Shown: positions 1 to 9,478, counted from the first letter of the stretch. The stretch: 64,000 bases of DNA from Pseudomonadota bacterium (GCA_027622715.1 JAQBYN010000001.1:62001-126000); one strand, 5' to 3'. Notes: generated by a model from the sequence alone, not told the origin. Translations and numbers: made by a program.

Positions 1-1317
1 GAGCACCCATGCGTTGTCCCCAACAAAAAACGTCTCGGCCGTCTTGCCGGCGACGTCCGCCGCCCGGGTTTTGAAGATCCGGAGGCCCGCTTTGTTGCAG
101 GTCACGATGGCACCTTGATCATCAAACGTGATCACGCCGTTCGACATACTTTCCAGCATCGAATCGTTGTAGTTCTTCATCTGCTGGATGTCGTCGAACA
201 GCTTCGCATTCTCCAACGCAATCGCGACCTGCGCCGTAAACGCCTTGAGTCTGCTTTCGTCTTCGGCGGTGAACGGTCCGCCACGCTTATTGAGTACCTG
301 GGTGACGCCGATGACCTTGCCGCTCTTGTTGGCGACCGGTACGCAGAGTATCGATCGGGTGAAGAATCCCGTCTGCTTGTCAAAACCGGGGTTGAAGCGA
401 AGATCGGCGTACGCGTGCGGAATGTTCACGCTCTTTTTGGACGTAAACACCGCGCCTGCAATGCCGGCATTGTTGGGGAGACGGATTTCGCCGATCGTCG
501 AATCGCCTTGGGCAACGCGCGAAAAAAGTTCGCCCGTCTTCTCGTCGCTCAAGAATAATGTCGAGCGCTCAGCGCCCAGCATCCGCGTCGCTTCGCCCAT
601 TACGCGCTGGAGCAATGTCCCGAGCTCAAGTTCTGACGTCACGTCCGCGACGAGATCGAGAAACTCCATCTCCCTTTCGCGGCTGTCCTTCATCCGTTCG
701 ACAAAGACTGTGCTCTGAAGCGCGACTGCCGCCTGCGTTGTCATTTGCTCTAACAAGTGACGGTCATCCTCAGTGAACTTTCCCTCGTTTTTGTTGAGAG
801 ACTGCATCACGCCGATGACTTCGCCTTTTACCGTCCGGATCGGAACGCAGAGAACGCTCTTGGTCGTAAACCCGGTTTGTTGGTCGATCGCGCGATTGAA
901 CCGCTCGTCCTTGTAGGCATCGTGGATGATGATGCCTTTACCGTCGGTGAATGCGTGACCGGCGATGCCGCTTGTATTGAGAATCCGAATCTCGCGGCGA
1001 AAGGTCCCTTGTGCGACCCGCGAATACAGCTCGCCGGTTTGGGGGTCATTCAGGAACAGCGTGCCGCGTTCGCAGCCGAGCTCAAATGACGTCATTTCGA
1101 CGAGGGTTTCGAGGATATCGTCGAGCGATTCGATCGACGCGCAGCGCCGCGAGACACTCAGCAGAATTTCGGCATGCCGCAAGCGCGCATCGACGTCCTG
1201 CCGACGATCAGCCTCGGCCGTCGACGCCTCGGCGCCAGTGGCCGGCGCCTTTTTCTTGGCGCGCCCCTTCCGCTGATTAGCCTTGGCCTTTTCCGCCGTT
1301 TCCGACTGCATCGCCAT
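1..1317 (-). CDS. GAF-GAF-PAS sensory protein, 3' part beyond window (probably a class III adenylate cyclase)
   Basis: This gene is missing from the ORF track because its frame runs off the left edge; 439 complete codons are readable. After a lysine-rich N terminus (residues 1-45) come GAF1 (about 55-200), GAF2 (about 222-372) and the start of a PAS domain (from about 383). Both GAF domains keep the NKx4-5Fx3D(D/E) motif of cyclic-nucleotide-binding GAFs (NKNEGKFTEDDR and NKRGGPFTAEDE), plus a GIAG segment and an AY-D-RF segment. The order GAF-GAF-PAS with this motif matches the regulatory half of cyanobacterial CyaB1-type adenylate cyclases, so the unseen C terminus is probably a class III cyclase domain; a histidine kinase or GGDEF output cannot be excluded. 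I chose the ATG at 1317; an in-frame ATG at 1311 also exists. It overlaps the 3' end of the coiled-coil gene by 41 bp, which implies one transcription unit. Confidence 0.85.
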   Translation of the reverse strand, partial: MAMQSETAEKAKANQRKGRAKKKAPATGAEASTAEADRRQDVDARLRHAEILLSVSRRCASIESLDDILETLVEMTSFELGCERGTLFLNDPQTGELYSRVAQGTFRREIRILNTSGIAGHAFTDGKGIIIHDAYKDERFNRAIDQQTGFTTKSVLCVPIRTVKGEVIGVMQSLNKNEGKFTEDDRHLLEQMTTQAAVALQSTVFVERMKDSREREMEFLDLVADVTSELELGTLLQRVMGEATRMLGAERSTLFLSDEKTGELFSRVAQGDSTIGEIRLPNNAGIAGAVFTSKKSVNIPHAYADLRFNPGFDKQTGFFTRSILCVPVANKSGKVIGVTQVLNKRGGPFTAEDESRLKAFTAQVAIALENAKLFDDIQQMKNYNDSMLESMSNGVITFDDQGAIVTCNKAGLRIFKTRAADVAGKTAETFFVGDNAWVL

Positions 1318-1951
1318 GCAGGCTCTCCCACTGATCTCGTAGTATGCGAAGGGACTCTTGAAGGTGAGTCACCTCGTTTCGGCGAGCACGCTCTTCGTCG
1401 TGTATTTTACCCTCATATTCCGCGCGTGTCCTATCTAGCGAGTCTCTGAGGGATTGTGCGGCTTCGCGAAGCGTCGCTATCTCTCCGCTCGATTCGGCGA
1501 CCGCGTGTTGGACGTTCCTCTGAGCCTCGAAACGATGGGTGTCAAGTTCGTCGCGGAGCGCCTGAGCCGCGCTTTTAAGCTGTCGAATTTCGTTGGCGGC
1601 GTCTGCCCGCGCTTCCTGGACCCTGGTATCTGCCGCGTGCCGTACGTCGTCCACCTTGTCGCGAAGGCTTTGGGCCGCGGCGCGCAATTGGACGATTTCG
1701 TCGTAGGATTCCGCTCGAGCCTTTTGGACGGCGGCCTCTTTGTCCATGCGTAGGTTATCGAGCTCGTCGCGCAACGCTTGCGCTGTCTCTCTAAGTTGGG
1801 CGATTTCATCTTGCGACCCCGCGGCGGCACGCTGGCCCACGGTTTGCTTCTCGAATTCGCTGCGCTCGAGCTCCTCGCGGAGTGCCGCAGCAGTCAGCCT
1901 GAGCTGCCGTATTTCCGTTTCAAGTTCGTGCAGCTTTTCAGCGTTATCCAT
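1277..1951 (-). CDS. Helical-repeat (coiled-coil) protein with 36-residue tandem repeats
   Basis: Function unknown. The 224-residue protein is soluble, has no signal peptide and no Cys, and consists almost entirely of five exact-length 36-residue repeats (residues 13-48, 49-84, 85-120, 121-156, 157-192) and a sixth partial copy, each opening with EI-x-QLR-x-x-AQ-x-LRDELD. The pattern predicts a long uninterrupted amphipathic helix, likely a coiled-coil dimer. It lies 72 bp downstream of the VCBS gene and overlaps the start of the GAF-GAF-PAS gene, so it may be a scaffold or spacer for that sensor; this is inference from position only. The ORF track starts at a TTG at 2011, but the ATG at 1951 gives a cleaner protein because the added residues are Cys/Arg-rich and unlike the rest. 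Confidence 0.75.
   Translation of the reverse strand: MDNAEKLHELETEIRQLRLTAAALREELERSEFEKQTVGQRAAAGSQDEIAQLRETAQALRDELDNLRMDKEAAVQKARAESYDEIVQLRAAAQSLRDKVDDVRHAADTRVQEARADAANEIRQLKSAAQALRDELDTHRFEAQRNVQHAVAESSGEIATLREAAQSLRDSLDRTRAEYEGKIHDEERARRNEVTHLQESLRILRDQWESLHGDAVGNGGKGQG
1376..1915 (-). repeat. Five in-frame 108-bp (36-codon) tandem repeats
   Basis: Five consecutive units of exactly 36 codons encode residues 13-192 of the helical-repeat protein. Each unit begins with a Glu-Ile pair and carries LR(D/E) around position 12-14. Thirty-six residues equal ten turns of a 3.6-residue helix (7+11+7+11), so every repeat presents the same face. The nucleotide copies have diverged considerably, so this is an old duplication. 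Confidence 0.85.
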
Positions 1952-2023
1952 TGCGTCCCGCAACCAAAGCTTGCGACCGCACCGACCGCAAGCGCAAAAT
2001 CTTCCGCGCAAGGGCCCGCAAAA

Positions 2024-3049
2024 TCAAGGTTTCCCAGTGCCACGCGGGCGAACAACCGCCAGCGCACCGTCGGCCAGTCCAAATGCAAACGCGCCGGTGC
2101 CCTCGTCGATGCTCAGCATTCTCGTCTGGACGCGCGCCGGCAGAGGGGTTTCGCCGAGGTCCTTGAAACGCCCGCCCGCGAAACTCACCACCCTGAGAGA
2201 TCCCCGATCGGCGCTTGGGAGCACGATGTCCACGGTTCCATCGCCGTCGATATCGGCCACACGAGACAGAAAGAGGTCGCGCGATCCAATGAAGTGATTC
2301 GAGAAGCCGCGTACGCTGTGGTCGTCTTTCAAGGTGCCGCCTTCGATTTCATATAGCTGGAGAACACCGCCGATGTGGGGCGTCTTAACCACCGCGATTT
2401 CGGCCCGACCGTCGCCATCAAAGTCAGCGACGCCGACAGGATTCAACCAGCGGCTCGGTCGCCCGATCGGTGCGGCCTCCGCAATGAGCGCAAGGCGACC
2501 TTCCCTGAGGCCGAAGACCGCAACTGCGGACCCTGTATCAATGTAGGACCGGACAACCACGATCTCGTCCTGCCCGTCGCCATCGACGTCATGGAGGCGC
2601 GGGACAATATCTTCAAGGACGGAGTCTGTCGGTAATCGGTAATCCAGAATGTTGCCGCCGTTGGTCTGAATCCGTAGACCGCTTGCTTCGATGGCATCGC
2701 CGATGACGCCGTGGCGGTAGCGGCTGGTCGGGCCCACTAGATAGGCTTCGCTGATTTCGCCGGCGCCGAGCGCCACGAGCCCATCTGGAAGCATGTCCGC
2801 TCGGCGCGGGCCGGGTGGGCGCTCATAAGAGCCTTGCCGATCGACAATGACCCGCCCATCAGGGGCGGCACCGATTCGAAAGAATACGCCTGAACGGGTC
2901 AGTGCGATCGTCCGACCTTGGTCCTCGAACAGGTCAGCGACGCCGGTCGGCACCGCCACGAATTCAACTGTCCACTCCGCGGCGAGTGCGGGTGTTACCG
3001 GCACGACCAGCCACGTGGCAGCAACCAGGAGCGCCAACGAACGTTTCAT
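2024..3049 (-). CDS. Exported FG-GAP/VCBS repeat protein
   Basis: The 341-residue protein starts with a typical Sec signal peptide (MKRS, hydrophobic core, cleavage near ALAA at residue 24). It carries three calcium-binding DxDGDG loops of FG-GAP/VCBS blades at about residues 154-162 (DVDGDGQDE), 209-217 (DFDGDGRAE) and 266-274 (DIDGDGTVD), each followed by a hydrophobic strand, as in a partial beta-propeller. It is therefore probably a periplasmic or surface protein; ligand and partner are not evident. It is the first gene of a minus-strand group followed by the helical-repeat and GAF genes. A 9-bp inverted repeat lies 50-96 bp upstream of its start. Confidence 0.8.
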   Translation of the reverse strand: MKRSLALLVAATWLVVPVTPALAAEWTVEFVAVPTGVADLFEDQGRTIALTRSGVFFRIGAAPDGRVIVDRQGSYERPPGPRRADMLPDGLVALGAGEISEAYLVGPTSRYRHGVIGDAIEASGLRIQTNGGNILDYRLPTDSVLEDIVPRLHDVDGDGQDEIVVVRSYIDTGSAVAVFGLREGRLALIAEAAPIGRPSRWLNPVGVADFDGDGRAEIAVVKTPHIGGVLQLYEIEGGTLKDDHSVRGFSNHFIGSRDLFLSRVADIDGDGTVDIVLPSADRGSLRVVSFAGGRFKDLGETPLPARVQTRMLSIDEGTGAFAFGLADGALAVVRPRGTGKP

Positions 3050-3098
3050 CTATTGAGATCCCAATGGGTTGGTTTCGCCTAGTCCTACACCAATCGGC

Positions 3099-3145
3099 GA
3101 TCAAGATGGTTCACGAGTTGTCGAGGATTTGGCGGAATCTTGATC
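3099..3145. promoter_or_regulatory. 9-bp inverted repeat upstream of the VCBS gene
   Basis: GATCAAGAT (3099-3107) and ATCTTGATC (3137-3145) form a perfect inverted repeat separated by 29 bp, in the 165-bp gap upstream of the VCBS gene. The position suits an operator bound by a dimer or a looped pair. I saw no convincing -35/-10 pair here. The gap otherwise holds no gene. Confidence 0.3.
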
Positions 3146-3214
3146 TTTGTCGACAAGTCGGTCGCTAGATTGTGCCGTTGCCCTCCAGGCGTATCGGCAT
3201 AATCCCGATGCGTT

Positions 3215-4159
3215 TCACGCAGCCGATCCCGGTGGGCGCGCCCCGGTCCGCTCGACAATCAACCCGTAATGTTCGGGCCGTCTGTGTTTTTCGAAGGCAA
3301 ACCACGTCTCTTTGTAAGATCGGCACCAATCGAGGTTGCACTTGGCGACGATGAGTTCGTCCTCCAGCGTTGAGGCCATCGCGACGATCTCGCCGGACGG
3401 CGCGATGATTGCGCTTTGTCCCAACTGGTCGACGCCCTCCTCTCGCCCCGCTTTGGCCACCCCAATAACCCATGTCGCATTCTGATAGGCGCCGGACTGC
3501 ATGCTGAGATGGTTGTGGAACGACGTTAGGTGATCGTGCTCCGGCGCCGGGGGATTATGGGTCGGCGTGTTGTAGCCAATGAATACCGCCTCCACATCTT
3601 GGAGCCCCATCACCCGGTACGATTCCGGCCAACGACGGTCGTTGCAAATGCAAATCCCCAAATTGCCATCCATCGAAGATACGACGGGGAAACCTAGATC
3701 GCCGACCTCGAAATAGCGCTTTTCGAGATGTTGAAACGCTCGGTAAGGCTCGTGCTCCGCGTGTCCGGGAAGGTGGATTTTGCGGTACTTCAGCGCGATG
3801 TTCCCGCGCCTATCGACGATCACCGCCGTATTGAAGCGGCGGGTTACGCCATCGACCACGACCAGCTCGGCATAACCGATATGAAAACCAACGCCGAGCC
3901 GCTTGGCCTCGTCGAACAACGGTTGCGTGGCCGGGCTTGGAAACGCGCGCTCAAAGTAGGCGTCGATCTCGTCTTGGTCATCGATGAACCACCGCGGGAA
4001 GAAGGTCGTCAGGGCCAGCTCGGGATAGACGATCATGTCGCACCCCCGCGCATGCCCCTCGCGCATCATGGCAAGCAGTCGACCGACGACGACCTGCCGG
4101 CTTTCGTCACGAGCAATGGGGCCGAGCTGGGCGGCGCCGACGTTGAGGATGCGGCTCAT
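3215..4159 (-). CDS. N-carbamoyl-D-amino acid hydrolase (nitrilase superfamily)
   Basis: The enzyme hydrolyses N-carbamoyl-D-amino acids to the D-amino acid, CO2 and ammonia in the cytoplasm. At 314 residues it fits the family. The Glu-Lys-Cys triad falls at Glu47 (YPELAL), Lys127 (KYRKIHLPG) and Cys172 (ICNDRRWPES), the numbering known for the Agrobacterium D-carbamoylase, and the HLPGHAEHEP and FQHLEKRYFE segments are also typical of that subfamily rather than of general nitrilases. It lies 6 bp downstream of the L-carbamoylase-type gene, so the two are co-transcribed, and both diverge from hyuAB. Having D- and L-type enzymes side by side suggests use of racemic or either-handed carbamoyl amino acids, or that one has another ureido substrate such as a beta-ureido acid. 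Confidence 0.88.
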   Translation of the reverse strand: MSRILNVGAAQLGPIARDESRQVVVGRLLAMMREGHARGCDMIVYPELALTTFFPRWFIDDQDEIDAYFERAFPSPATQPLFDEAKRLGVGFHIGYAELVVVDGVTRRFNTAVIVDRRGNIALKYRKIHLPGHAEHEPYRAFQHLEKRYFEVGDLGFPVVSSMDGNLGICICNDRRWPESYRVMGLQDVEAVFIGYNTPTHNPPAPEHDHLTSFHNHLSMQSGAYQNATWVIGVAKAGREEGVDQLGQSAIIAPSGEIVAMASTLEDELIVAKCNLDWCRSYKETWFAFEKHRRPEHYGLIVERTGARPPGSAA

Positions 4160-4165
4160 CTGGCG

Positions 4166-5413
4166 CTACTGGTTTGCCAGGGCGATCATCGCTTCGGCAA
4201 GGACGCGCGCGCCCGCCGCTAGATCCGCTGGGCGGGCCGCCTCGACTTCGTTGTGACTGATGCCCTTTTCGCAGGGCACGAAGATCATGCCCGCCGGGCA
4301 AATGTCGTTCATGTATTTAGCATCGTGCAGGGCGCCTGAAATCATGTCGCGGTGGGATAGCTTGAGTTCCTTCGTGCAATCCCTGATCCGGCCGACGACG
4401 CCATCGTCGAATTTGATCGGCGGCACGTTATAGGTCTCGCGCAAAGTGTATTTGAGCCCGTTTGCGTTGCGTCGGCATACGTCTTCGACTTTGTCGCCCA
4501 ATTCCTTGAGGAACGCCGCATCTGGGTGACGAATATCGAGCGTGAAGTAGACGTGGCCGGGAACGGTGTTGGGTGACCCCGGCGCAACCTCGAAGCATCC
4601 GACGGTAAAGCGCAAAATGTCTTTGTCGTCGACCGTGAGTTCGTACAATTCGGCGACAATCGCGTGCGCCGCGCGAAACGCGTCACGCCGGGCTGAGAAT
4701 GGTGTGGTTCCGGCATGCGCCTCCGAGCCCTCGACGTCGACAGCAAACCAGCGACATCCCTGAATGCCTGTGACGATGCCGATGGTCAGATCTTCCATTT
4801 CGAGGATCGGGCCCTGTTCGATGTGTGCCTCGATATAGGCGCCGAGCGGCGTACCGAACGCCCGCCGTTGCGCGCCCGGAGTGGCGGCCAAAGTTGCCGG
4901 CAGCAGATCGCCGACCTTGGCGCCGGTGCGATCGATTACGGCGAGCATCTCGTCGAAGTTCATCGCGCCTGTGTAAACCGCCGACCCCATGGTCGCTGGT
5001 TGAAACCGACCGCCCTCTTCATTGGACCAGGCGACGAATTCGAGCGGCCGCTTGGTCACGATGCCGGCGTCTTCAGCGGCCTCAAGCACTTCAAGGCCGG
5101 CCAGGACTCCGTAGGCGCCATCGAACTTTCCGCCGGTTGGTTGGCTGTCGATGTGGCTGCCGGTGACGACCGGGGCGGCATCTGGATCGGTCCCGGCCCG
5201 ACGAAAGAACAAGTTGCCGATATCGTCCACTGCGCAGGAAAACCCGCGCGCCGCGGCCCAACCGGCGAGGAGTTTGCGGGCTTCGGCTTCCTCAGGGGTA
5301 AACGCCTGCCGATTGACGCCGCCTTTGGCCGTCGCGCCGATCTTCGCCAAATCCATGTGGCGTTGCCACAACCTTTGTTCGTTCACGGCATTTGCGATCG
5401 TCAATGGACACAC
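4166..5413 (-). CDS. Zn-dependent N-carbamoyl-L-amino acid hydrolase / allantoate amidohydrolase family (M20)
   Basis: The 415-residue protein belongs to the M20/M28 metallopeptidase-like amidases that include HyuC/AmaB, beta-ureidopropionase and allantoate amidohydrolase. Visible family motifs are GSHIDSQPTGGKFDGAYG (metal ligands His and Asp, about residue 85-100), EEGGRFQP (metal-ligand Glu), and the lid-domain GxxGxxW-like IVTGIQGCRWF. Exact substrate cannot be read from sequence; neighbouring hyuAB and a D-carbamoylase favour carbamoyl amino acids. The track start is a GTG at 5413, directly abutting an AGGAG. A TTG three codons later (5404) is better spaced from that AGGAG, so the true start is uncertain by three codons. 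Confidence 0.85.
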   Translation of the reverse strand: MCPLTIANAVNEQRLWQRHMDLAKIGATAKGGVNRQAFTPEEAEARKLLAGWAAARGFSCAVDDIGNLFFRRAGTDPDAAPVVTGSHIDSQPTGGKFDGAYGVLAGLEVLEAAEDAGIVTKRPLEFVAWSNEEGGRFQPATMGSAVYTGAMNFDEMLAVIDRTGAKVGDLLPATLAATPGAQRRAFGTPLGAYIEAHIEQGPILEMEDLTIGIVTGIQGCRWFAVDVEGSEAHAGTTPFSARRDAFRAAHAIVAELYELTVDDKDILRFTVGCFEVAPGSPNTVPGHVYFTLDIRHPDAAFLKELGDKVEDVCRRNANGLKYTLRETYNVPPIKFDDGVVGRIRDCTKELKLSHRDMISGALHDAKYMNDICPAGMIFVPCEKGISHNEVEAARPADLAAGARVLAEAMIALANQ

Positions 5414-5600
5414 TCCTGGTCAGCGGCGTATCAGCGCCGAATCGGTTTCACTGGCTAGCTGGACGGGACGCCCTCCCACCACTTATTATTCCTCGCTGGT
5501 GCGCGATGTCCAGCGGTCGCCCAAACTGCGCCGGATCAGCAACCCAAGAACAATCAATGTCATGCGCCGCAGGCAGCGGTAGCGCCGGGAGACCAATTGC
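5414..5600. promoter_or_regulatory. Divergent intergenic region between the carbamoylase genes and hyuA
   Basis: This 187-bp region must hold the promoters for both divergent units. The only clear elements are the AGGAG upstream of the minus-strand gene and a GGGAG nine bases before hyuA. I found no convincing sigma-70 boxes or operator symmetry. Confidence 0.4.
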
Positions 5601-7685
5601 ATGAAGCTTATAGGTGTCGACGTCGGTGGCACATTCACCGATCTGGTATTGACCGATACAACGGCCAACCAGACCATCATCCACAAGGTGCCGACGACCC
5701 CGCACGACCCTTCGGAGGGCGTGATGGCCGGGTTGATCGAGCTTTGTGAGCGCAACGGCATCGACCGCACCGAAATTGATCATGTCCTGCACGGGACGAC
5801 CATCGCGACCAACGCCGTGCTTGAGCACAAAGGCGCGGTCACCGGCATGATCACGACCAAGGGCTACCGAGATATCATCCATATCGGCCGCCACCAACGC
5901 CCCGAGCACTATTCCATCATGCAGGAGATCCCGTGGCAGGATCGGCCGCTGATCAAGCGCCGACACCGCAAGACGGTTGCTGAACGGATTGCGCCGCCGA
6001 AAGGTGAGGTTCTTGTACCGCTCGATGAGGAAGAGGTCCGGATCGCCGCGCGCGAATTGAAGGCGCAGGGCGTCGAGTCGATCGCCGTGTGTTTCCTGTT
6101 CTCCTACATCGACCCGAGCCATGAAGACCGGGCGAAAGCAATCGTTCTAGAAGAATTTCCCGAGGCGTTCGTCACGACATCGTCCGATATTTCGCCGCAG
6201 TTTCGGGAGTTCGAGCGCTTTACGACCGCGGCGATGAACGCGTTTGTCGGCCCAAAAGTGCGGACCTACGTCAAGAACCTGGCCGCCAACATCGCCGCCA
6301 GCGGGCTAAAGGCCGATCTACATATTATGGGATCGAACGGCGGCGTCGCGACGGCGGCGTTGGTCGCGGAGCGCCCGGTCTTGACCCTTCTGTCGGGACC
6401 AGCGGCCGGTGTCCTCGGCGGCGCCTGGTGCGGTGCGCTATCGGCGCGAAACCGCTTGATCACGTTCGACGTTGGCGGCACCAGTGCCGATATCGGCATT
6501 GTCACCGACGGACGCTTTGGCGAGGCGACCGCACGAGACACATCGATTGCCGGGTTTCCGCTGATGGTGCCGATGATCGACATTCACACAATCGGTGCCG
6601 GTGGCGGCAGCATCGCCTGGCGCGACGCCGGTGGGACATTCAAAGTGGGGCCGCGCAGTGCTGGATCACAGCCCGGCCCCGCAGCCTATGGCCGGGGCGG
6701 CACGTTGCCTACGGTCACCGACGCTAACGTCGTTCTCGGTCGGCTGAGCAAAGACAACTTCTTGGGCGGCGAGATGACGCTCGACGGGCCGGCCGCCAAC
6801 GATGTTATCGTCGCCTTTGCCGACAAGATGGAACTGCCCGTTCACGAATGCGCGGAAGGCATTCTGACCATCATCAACGCGAGCATGGCCAATGCGATTC
6901 GGTCGCGCACGGTACAAAAGGGAATCGACCCGCGCGAATATGCCTTGGTCGCATTTGGCGGTGCCGGCCCCTTGCACGGCGCCGAGGTTGCGGCTGAGCT
7001 CGGCATCTCAGAAGTCATCATTCCGCCCTACCCCGGCATCACATCGGCCGTTGGCCTGCTGACGACCGACCACAAGTACGATGCGATCAAGACCGAATTC
7101 CAGGTTGAAGGCGACCTGGACCTGCCGCGGATCAATCAAGACTTTGACGCCATGGAAGAGAATCTCCGCAAGTTGTTCGTCGCCGAAGGCCTATCGGATG
7201 ATGAAATGGCGTTCCAACGGGCTGGCGATTTCCGCTATGCCGGTCAAGGGTACGAGCTGCGGATCGACTTCCCGGGCGGTCGGGTGGACGATGATCTCAT
7301 GGTGAGCGTGTTCAACCGGTTCCATGAAATTCACTTGGGGGAATACGGTCAAAACTATCCGGACACGCCCGTTGAGCTGGTGAACGTAAGAGTTACCGGA
7401 GTTGGCCAAATGCCGAAGATTCAGGCCGCCGTTGTTGACGAATCGACAACCCGGTCTCTGGACGCCGCGCTCGTGCGGCGCGATTCGACGATGTTCCGGG
7501 TTGATGGCGACCTGCAAACCTTCGAGACGCCCTATTATCGGCGCGAGCTTTTGCCGCTCAATCAACCGATTCCGGGGCCGGCGATTGTCTTGCAAAAAGA
7601 CACCACGACGGTGGTGCCACCGACCTGTACGTTCAGCGCAGACCGCAGCGGCAATCTGTTCATCCAAGTTGGAGAGATAAAATGA
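5601..7685 (+). CDS. hyuA: Hydantoinase/oxoprolinase subunit A (N-methylhydantoinase A family)
   Basis: This is the ATPase-fold subunit of the ATP-dependent hydantoinase/5-oxoprolinase/acetone carboxylase superfamily, which activates a cyclic amide or ketone with ATP. The N terminus has the phosphate-binding [13 protein letters not shown] signature; a second actin-fold phosphate motif, [14 protein letters not shown], is near residue 290, followed by [11 protein letters not shown] and the C-terminal [12 protein letters not shown]. At 694 residues it is full length. A GGGAG lies 9 bp before the ATG. Its TGA overlaps the ATG of hyuB by four bases, so the two subunits are translationally coupled. 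Actual ring substrate (hydantoin, N-methylhydantoin, oxoproline) cannot be decided from sequence; the adjacent carbamoylases favour a hydantoin. Confidence 0.92.
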   Translation: MKLIGVDVGGTFTDLVLTDTTANQTIIHKVPTTPHDPSEGVMAGLIELCERNGIDRTEIDHVLHGTTIATNAVLEHKGAVTGMITTKGYRDIIHIGRHQRPEHYSIMQEIPWQDRPLIKRRHRKTVAERIAPPKGEVLVPLDEEEVRIAARELKAQGVESIAVCFLFSYIDPSHEDRAKAIVLEEFPEAFVTTSSDISPQFREFERFTTAAMNAFVGPKVRTYVKNLAANIAASGLKADLHIMGSNGGVATAALVAERPVLTLLSGPAAGVLGGAWCGALSARNRLITFDVGGTSADIGIVTDGRFGEATARDTSIAGFPLMVPMIDIHTIGAGGGSIAWRDAGGTFKVGPRSAGSQPGPAAYGRGGTLPTVTDANVVLGRLSKDNFLGGEMTLDGPAANDVIVAFADKMELPVHECAEGILTIINASMANAIRSRTVQKGIDPREYALVAFGGAGPLHGAEVAAELGISEVIIPPYPGITSAVGLLTTDHKYDAIKTEFQVEGDLDLPRINQDFDAMEENLRKLFVAEGLSDDEMAFQRAGDFRYAGQGYELRIDFPGGRVDDDLMVSVFNRFHEIHLGEYGQNYPDTPVELVNVRVTGVGQMPKIQAAVVDESTTRSLDAALVRRDSTMFRVDGDLQTFETPYYRRELLPLNQPIPGPAIVLQKDTTTVVPPTCTFSADRSGNLFIQVGEIK

Positions 7686-9478
7686 CCTCATCCAGCATCC
7701 CCGGCCAAGGTGACAATCGCTGGGCTGTCGATCCGATCACCGCAAGCGTGATCCAGGGCGCGCTCGAGAGCATCGCGGTCGAGATGGGCTACAAACTCAT
7801 GCGCATGGCGTATTCATCTATTATCCGCGAGTCGGAAGATTTCGGCGCGGCCATTGTTGACGTCCAATGCCGTCAGCTTTGTGAATCCAAACAGAGTACG
7901 CCGCTTCAGTCCGGCCCGATCCCGGGTTACATCAAAGGCATCAACCGCACGCTGGAAGCGCGCGGTGAAAAAATCATGCCGGGCGATGTCATCATGCATA
8001 ACGATCCGTATGGCGGGTCGTCTCACGGCCCCGATGTTCTGTTTGCTGTCCCCGTCTTCTTTGACGACAAGCTGGTGGGATGGTCGGCAACGACCGCGCA
8101 TCACCTTGACATCGGCTCGCTGAGCCCGGGTTCGTGCGGCATCGTCGATGCGATGGATGTTTACGCCGAAGGCCTACAATTCAAAGCCATTAAGGTCTTT
8201 GACCAAGGCCGGAAAAACGAGATGGTCTGGCACATGCTGCGCGACAATATTCGCGCATCTCATCTCGTCGTCGCCGACATGGAAGCCCAAATCGCCGCGT
8301 CGAGGATTGGCGCCCAGCGCTTCATCACCTTGATCGAACGCTATGGCCTCGAGATCGTTAGCGCTGCATCCGAAGCACTGATGGACGCGTCGGAAAAGAT
8401 GATGCGCAACGCCATTAGCGATATCTCGGACGGGGTCTACACCGCGACCGGCCACATCGACGGCTTTGAAAATAGCGAAGACCCAAAAGAGAAGAATCTA
8501 CCCATCGTGGTGACGGTCACAGTCGCGGGCAGCGATATGACGGTCGACCTGACCGGCACCGCCGACCAAATCAACCTGCCGATCAATATGCCGTTCGAGG
8601 GCACCGTCGATGTTGCCATTTGGCTGACGGTCCGGTCGATCCTGGCTGATACCGCGACGGTCGGCCATGTGCCGCAAAACAGCGGGCTGACGCGACCTAT
8701 CAAGATCATCGCGCCGAAAGGCTCGCTGGCCAATCCGAACTTTCCGGCGCCAGTCATCGCACGGTTCGCGCCGGGCGTCATGATCGCCGACACCCTTATG
8801 CGGGCGCTGGCGCCCGCGGTCCCGAAGCAAATCAGCGCCGGCGTCGGGAATTTGAAGGTCATCGCCTTCTCCGGCCTGGAGCAGGGCCGGCACTGGGTTC
8901 ACATGGAGATATTCGAAGGCGCCTACGGCGGCCGCTATGGCAAAGACGGCATGGACGCGGTGGACACGTTGTATGCCAACACCCGCAACAATCCGATCGA
9001 AGACATCGAGTCCCATCTGCCGTTGCGCGTTGACCGCTATGAGATGCGCGAGGGCGTAGTCCCTGCCGGCAAGTGGCGCGGCGGCATCGGTGCAATTAGA
9101 GAGTTCTCCTTTCTTGGCGATGGCGGCTATTCCGTCGAAGGCGAAGGCCACCTGTTCAAGCCTTGGGGCTTTGAAGGCGGCCAAGAGGGTGACCCGGCCA
9201 GCCTTCGGTTCGACCGCCATGACGGCAAGTCCGAGGACCTGCCGTCAAAACTTCCTTATCGCGTGGCCAAGACCGGCGACACGTTCGTGGCCTACGGTCC
9301 TTGCGGCGGCGGATACGGCGACCCTTTGGCGCGCGATCCACTCGATGTCCTCGACGATGTGCTGGACGGCTACATTGGGGCGGAAGCGGCCAAGGCTGAC
9401 TACGGTGTGGTCATCGCCAATTCGGTCGTGGACGATGCGGCCACCTCGAAACTGCGTGCCAGCCTGACATCGGCATAA
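7682..9478 (+). CDS. hyuB: Hydantoinase subunit B (N-methylhydantoinase B family)
   Basis: This is the partner of HyuA and carries the ring-opening part of the ATP-dependent hydantoinase. The 598-residue protein opens with the family signature [20 protein letters not shown] and an S-x-x-I-R-E-S-x-D-F segment, followed by [18 protein letters not shown] (metal-site region) and the C-terminal [13 protein letters not shown] tail. Length and motifs are complete. The start codon overlaps the hyuA stop (ATGA). It is followed after 45 bp by the SLC13 permease pair on the same strand, which suggests uptake and ring opening are expressed together. Confidence 0.92.
   Translation: MTSSSIPGQGDNRWAVDPITASVIQGALESIAVEMGYKLMRMAYSSIIRESEDFGAAIVDVQCRQLCESKQSTPLQSGPIPGYIKGINRTLEARGEKIMPGDVIMHNDPYGGSSHGPDVLFAVPVFFDDKLVGWSATTAHHLDIGSLSPGSCGIVDAMDVYAEGLQFKAIKVFDQGRKNEMVWHMLRDNIRASHLVVADMEAQIAASRIGAQRFITLIERYGLEIVSAASEALMDASEKMMRNAISDISDGVYTATGHIDGFENSEDPKEKNLPIVVTVTVAGSDMTVDLTGTADQINLPINMPFEGTVDVAIWLTVRSILADTATVGHVPQNSGLTRPIKIIAPKGSLANPNFPAPVIARFAPGVMIADTLMRALAPAVPKQISAGVGNLKVIAFSGLEQGRHWVHMEIFEGAYGGRYGKDGMDAVDTLYANTRNNPIEDIESHLPLRVDRYEMREGVVPAGKWRGGIGAIREFSFLGDGGYSVEGEGHLFKPWGFEGGQEGDPASLRFDRHDGKSEDLPSKLPYRVAKTGDTFVAYGPCGGGYGDPLARDPLDVLDDVLDGYIGAEAAKADYGVVIANSVVDDAATSKLRASLTSA

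Noticed and set aside
1740-2356. Plus-strand ORFs over the helical-repeat gene
   Set aside because: Ser- and Arg-rich shadows of a repeat-encoding gene; the minus-strand frame has the regular 36-residue repeat.
4715-5458. 247-residue plus-strand ORF over the Zn carbamoylase
   Set aside because: Shadow of the minus-strand M20 gene, with no motif of its own.
5448-6122. 224-residue minus-strand ORF opposite hyuA
   Set aside because: Shadow of the clear hyuA frame. Its neighbour at 5486-5770 ends in a hydrophobic piece that could look like a permease tail, but it is also only antisense of hyuA and the gap.
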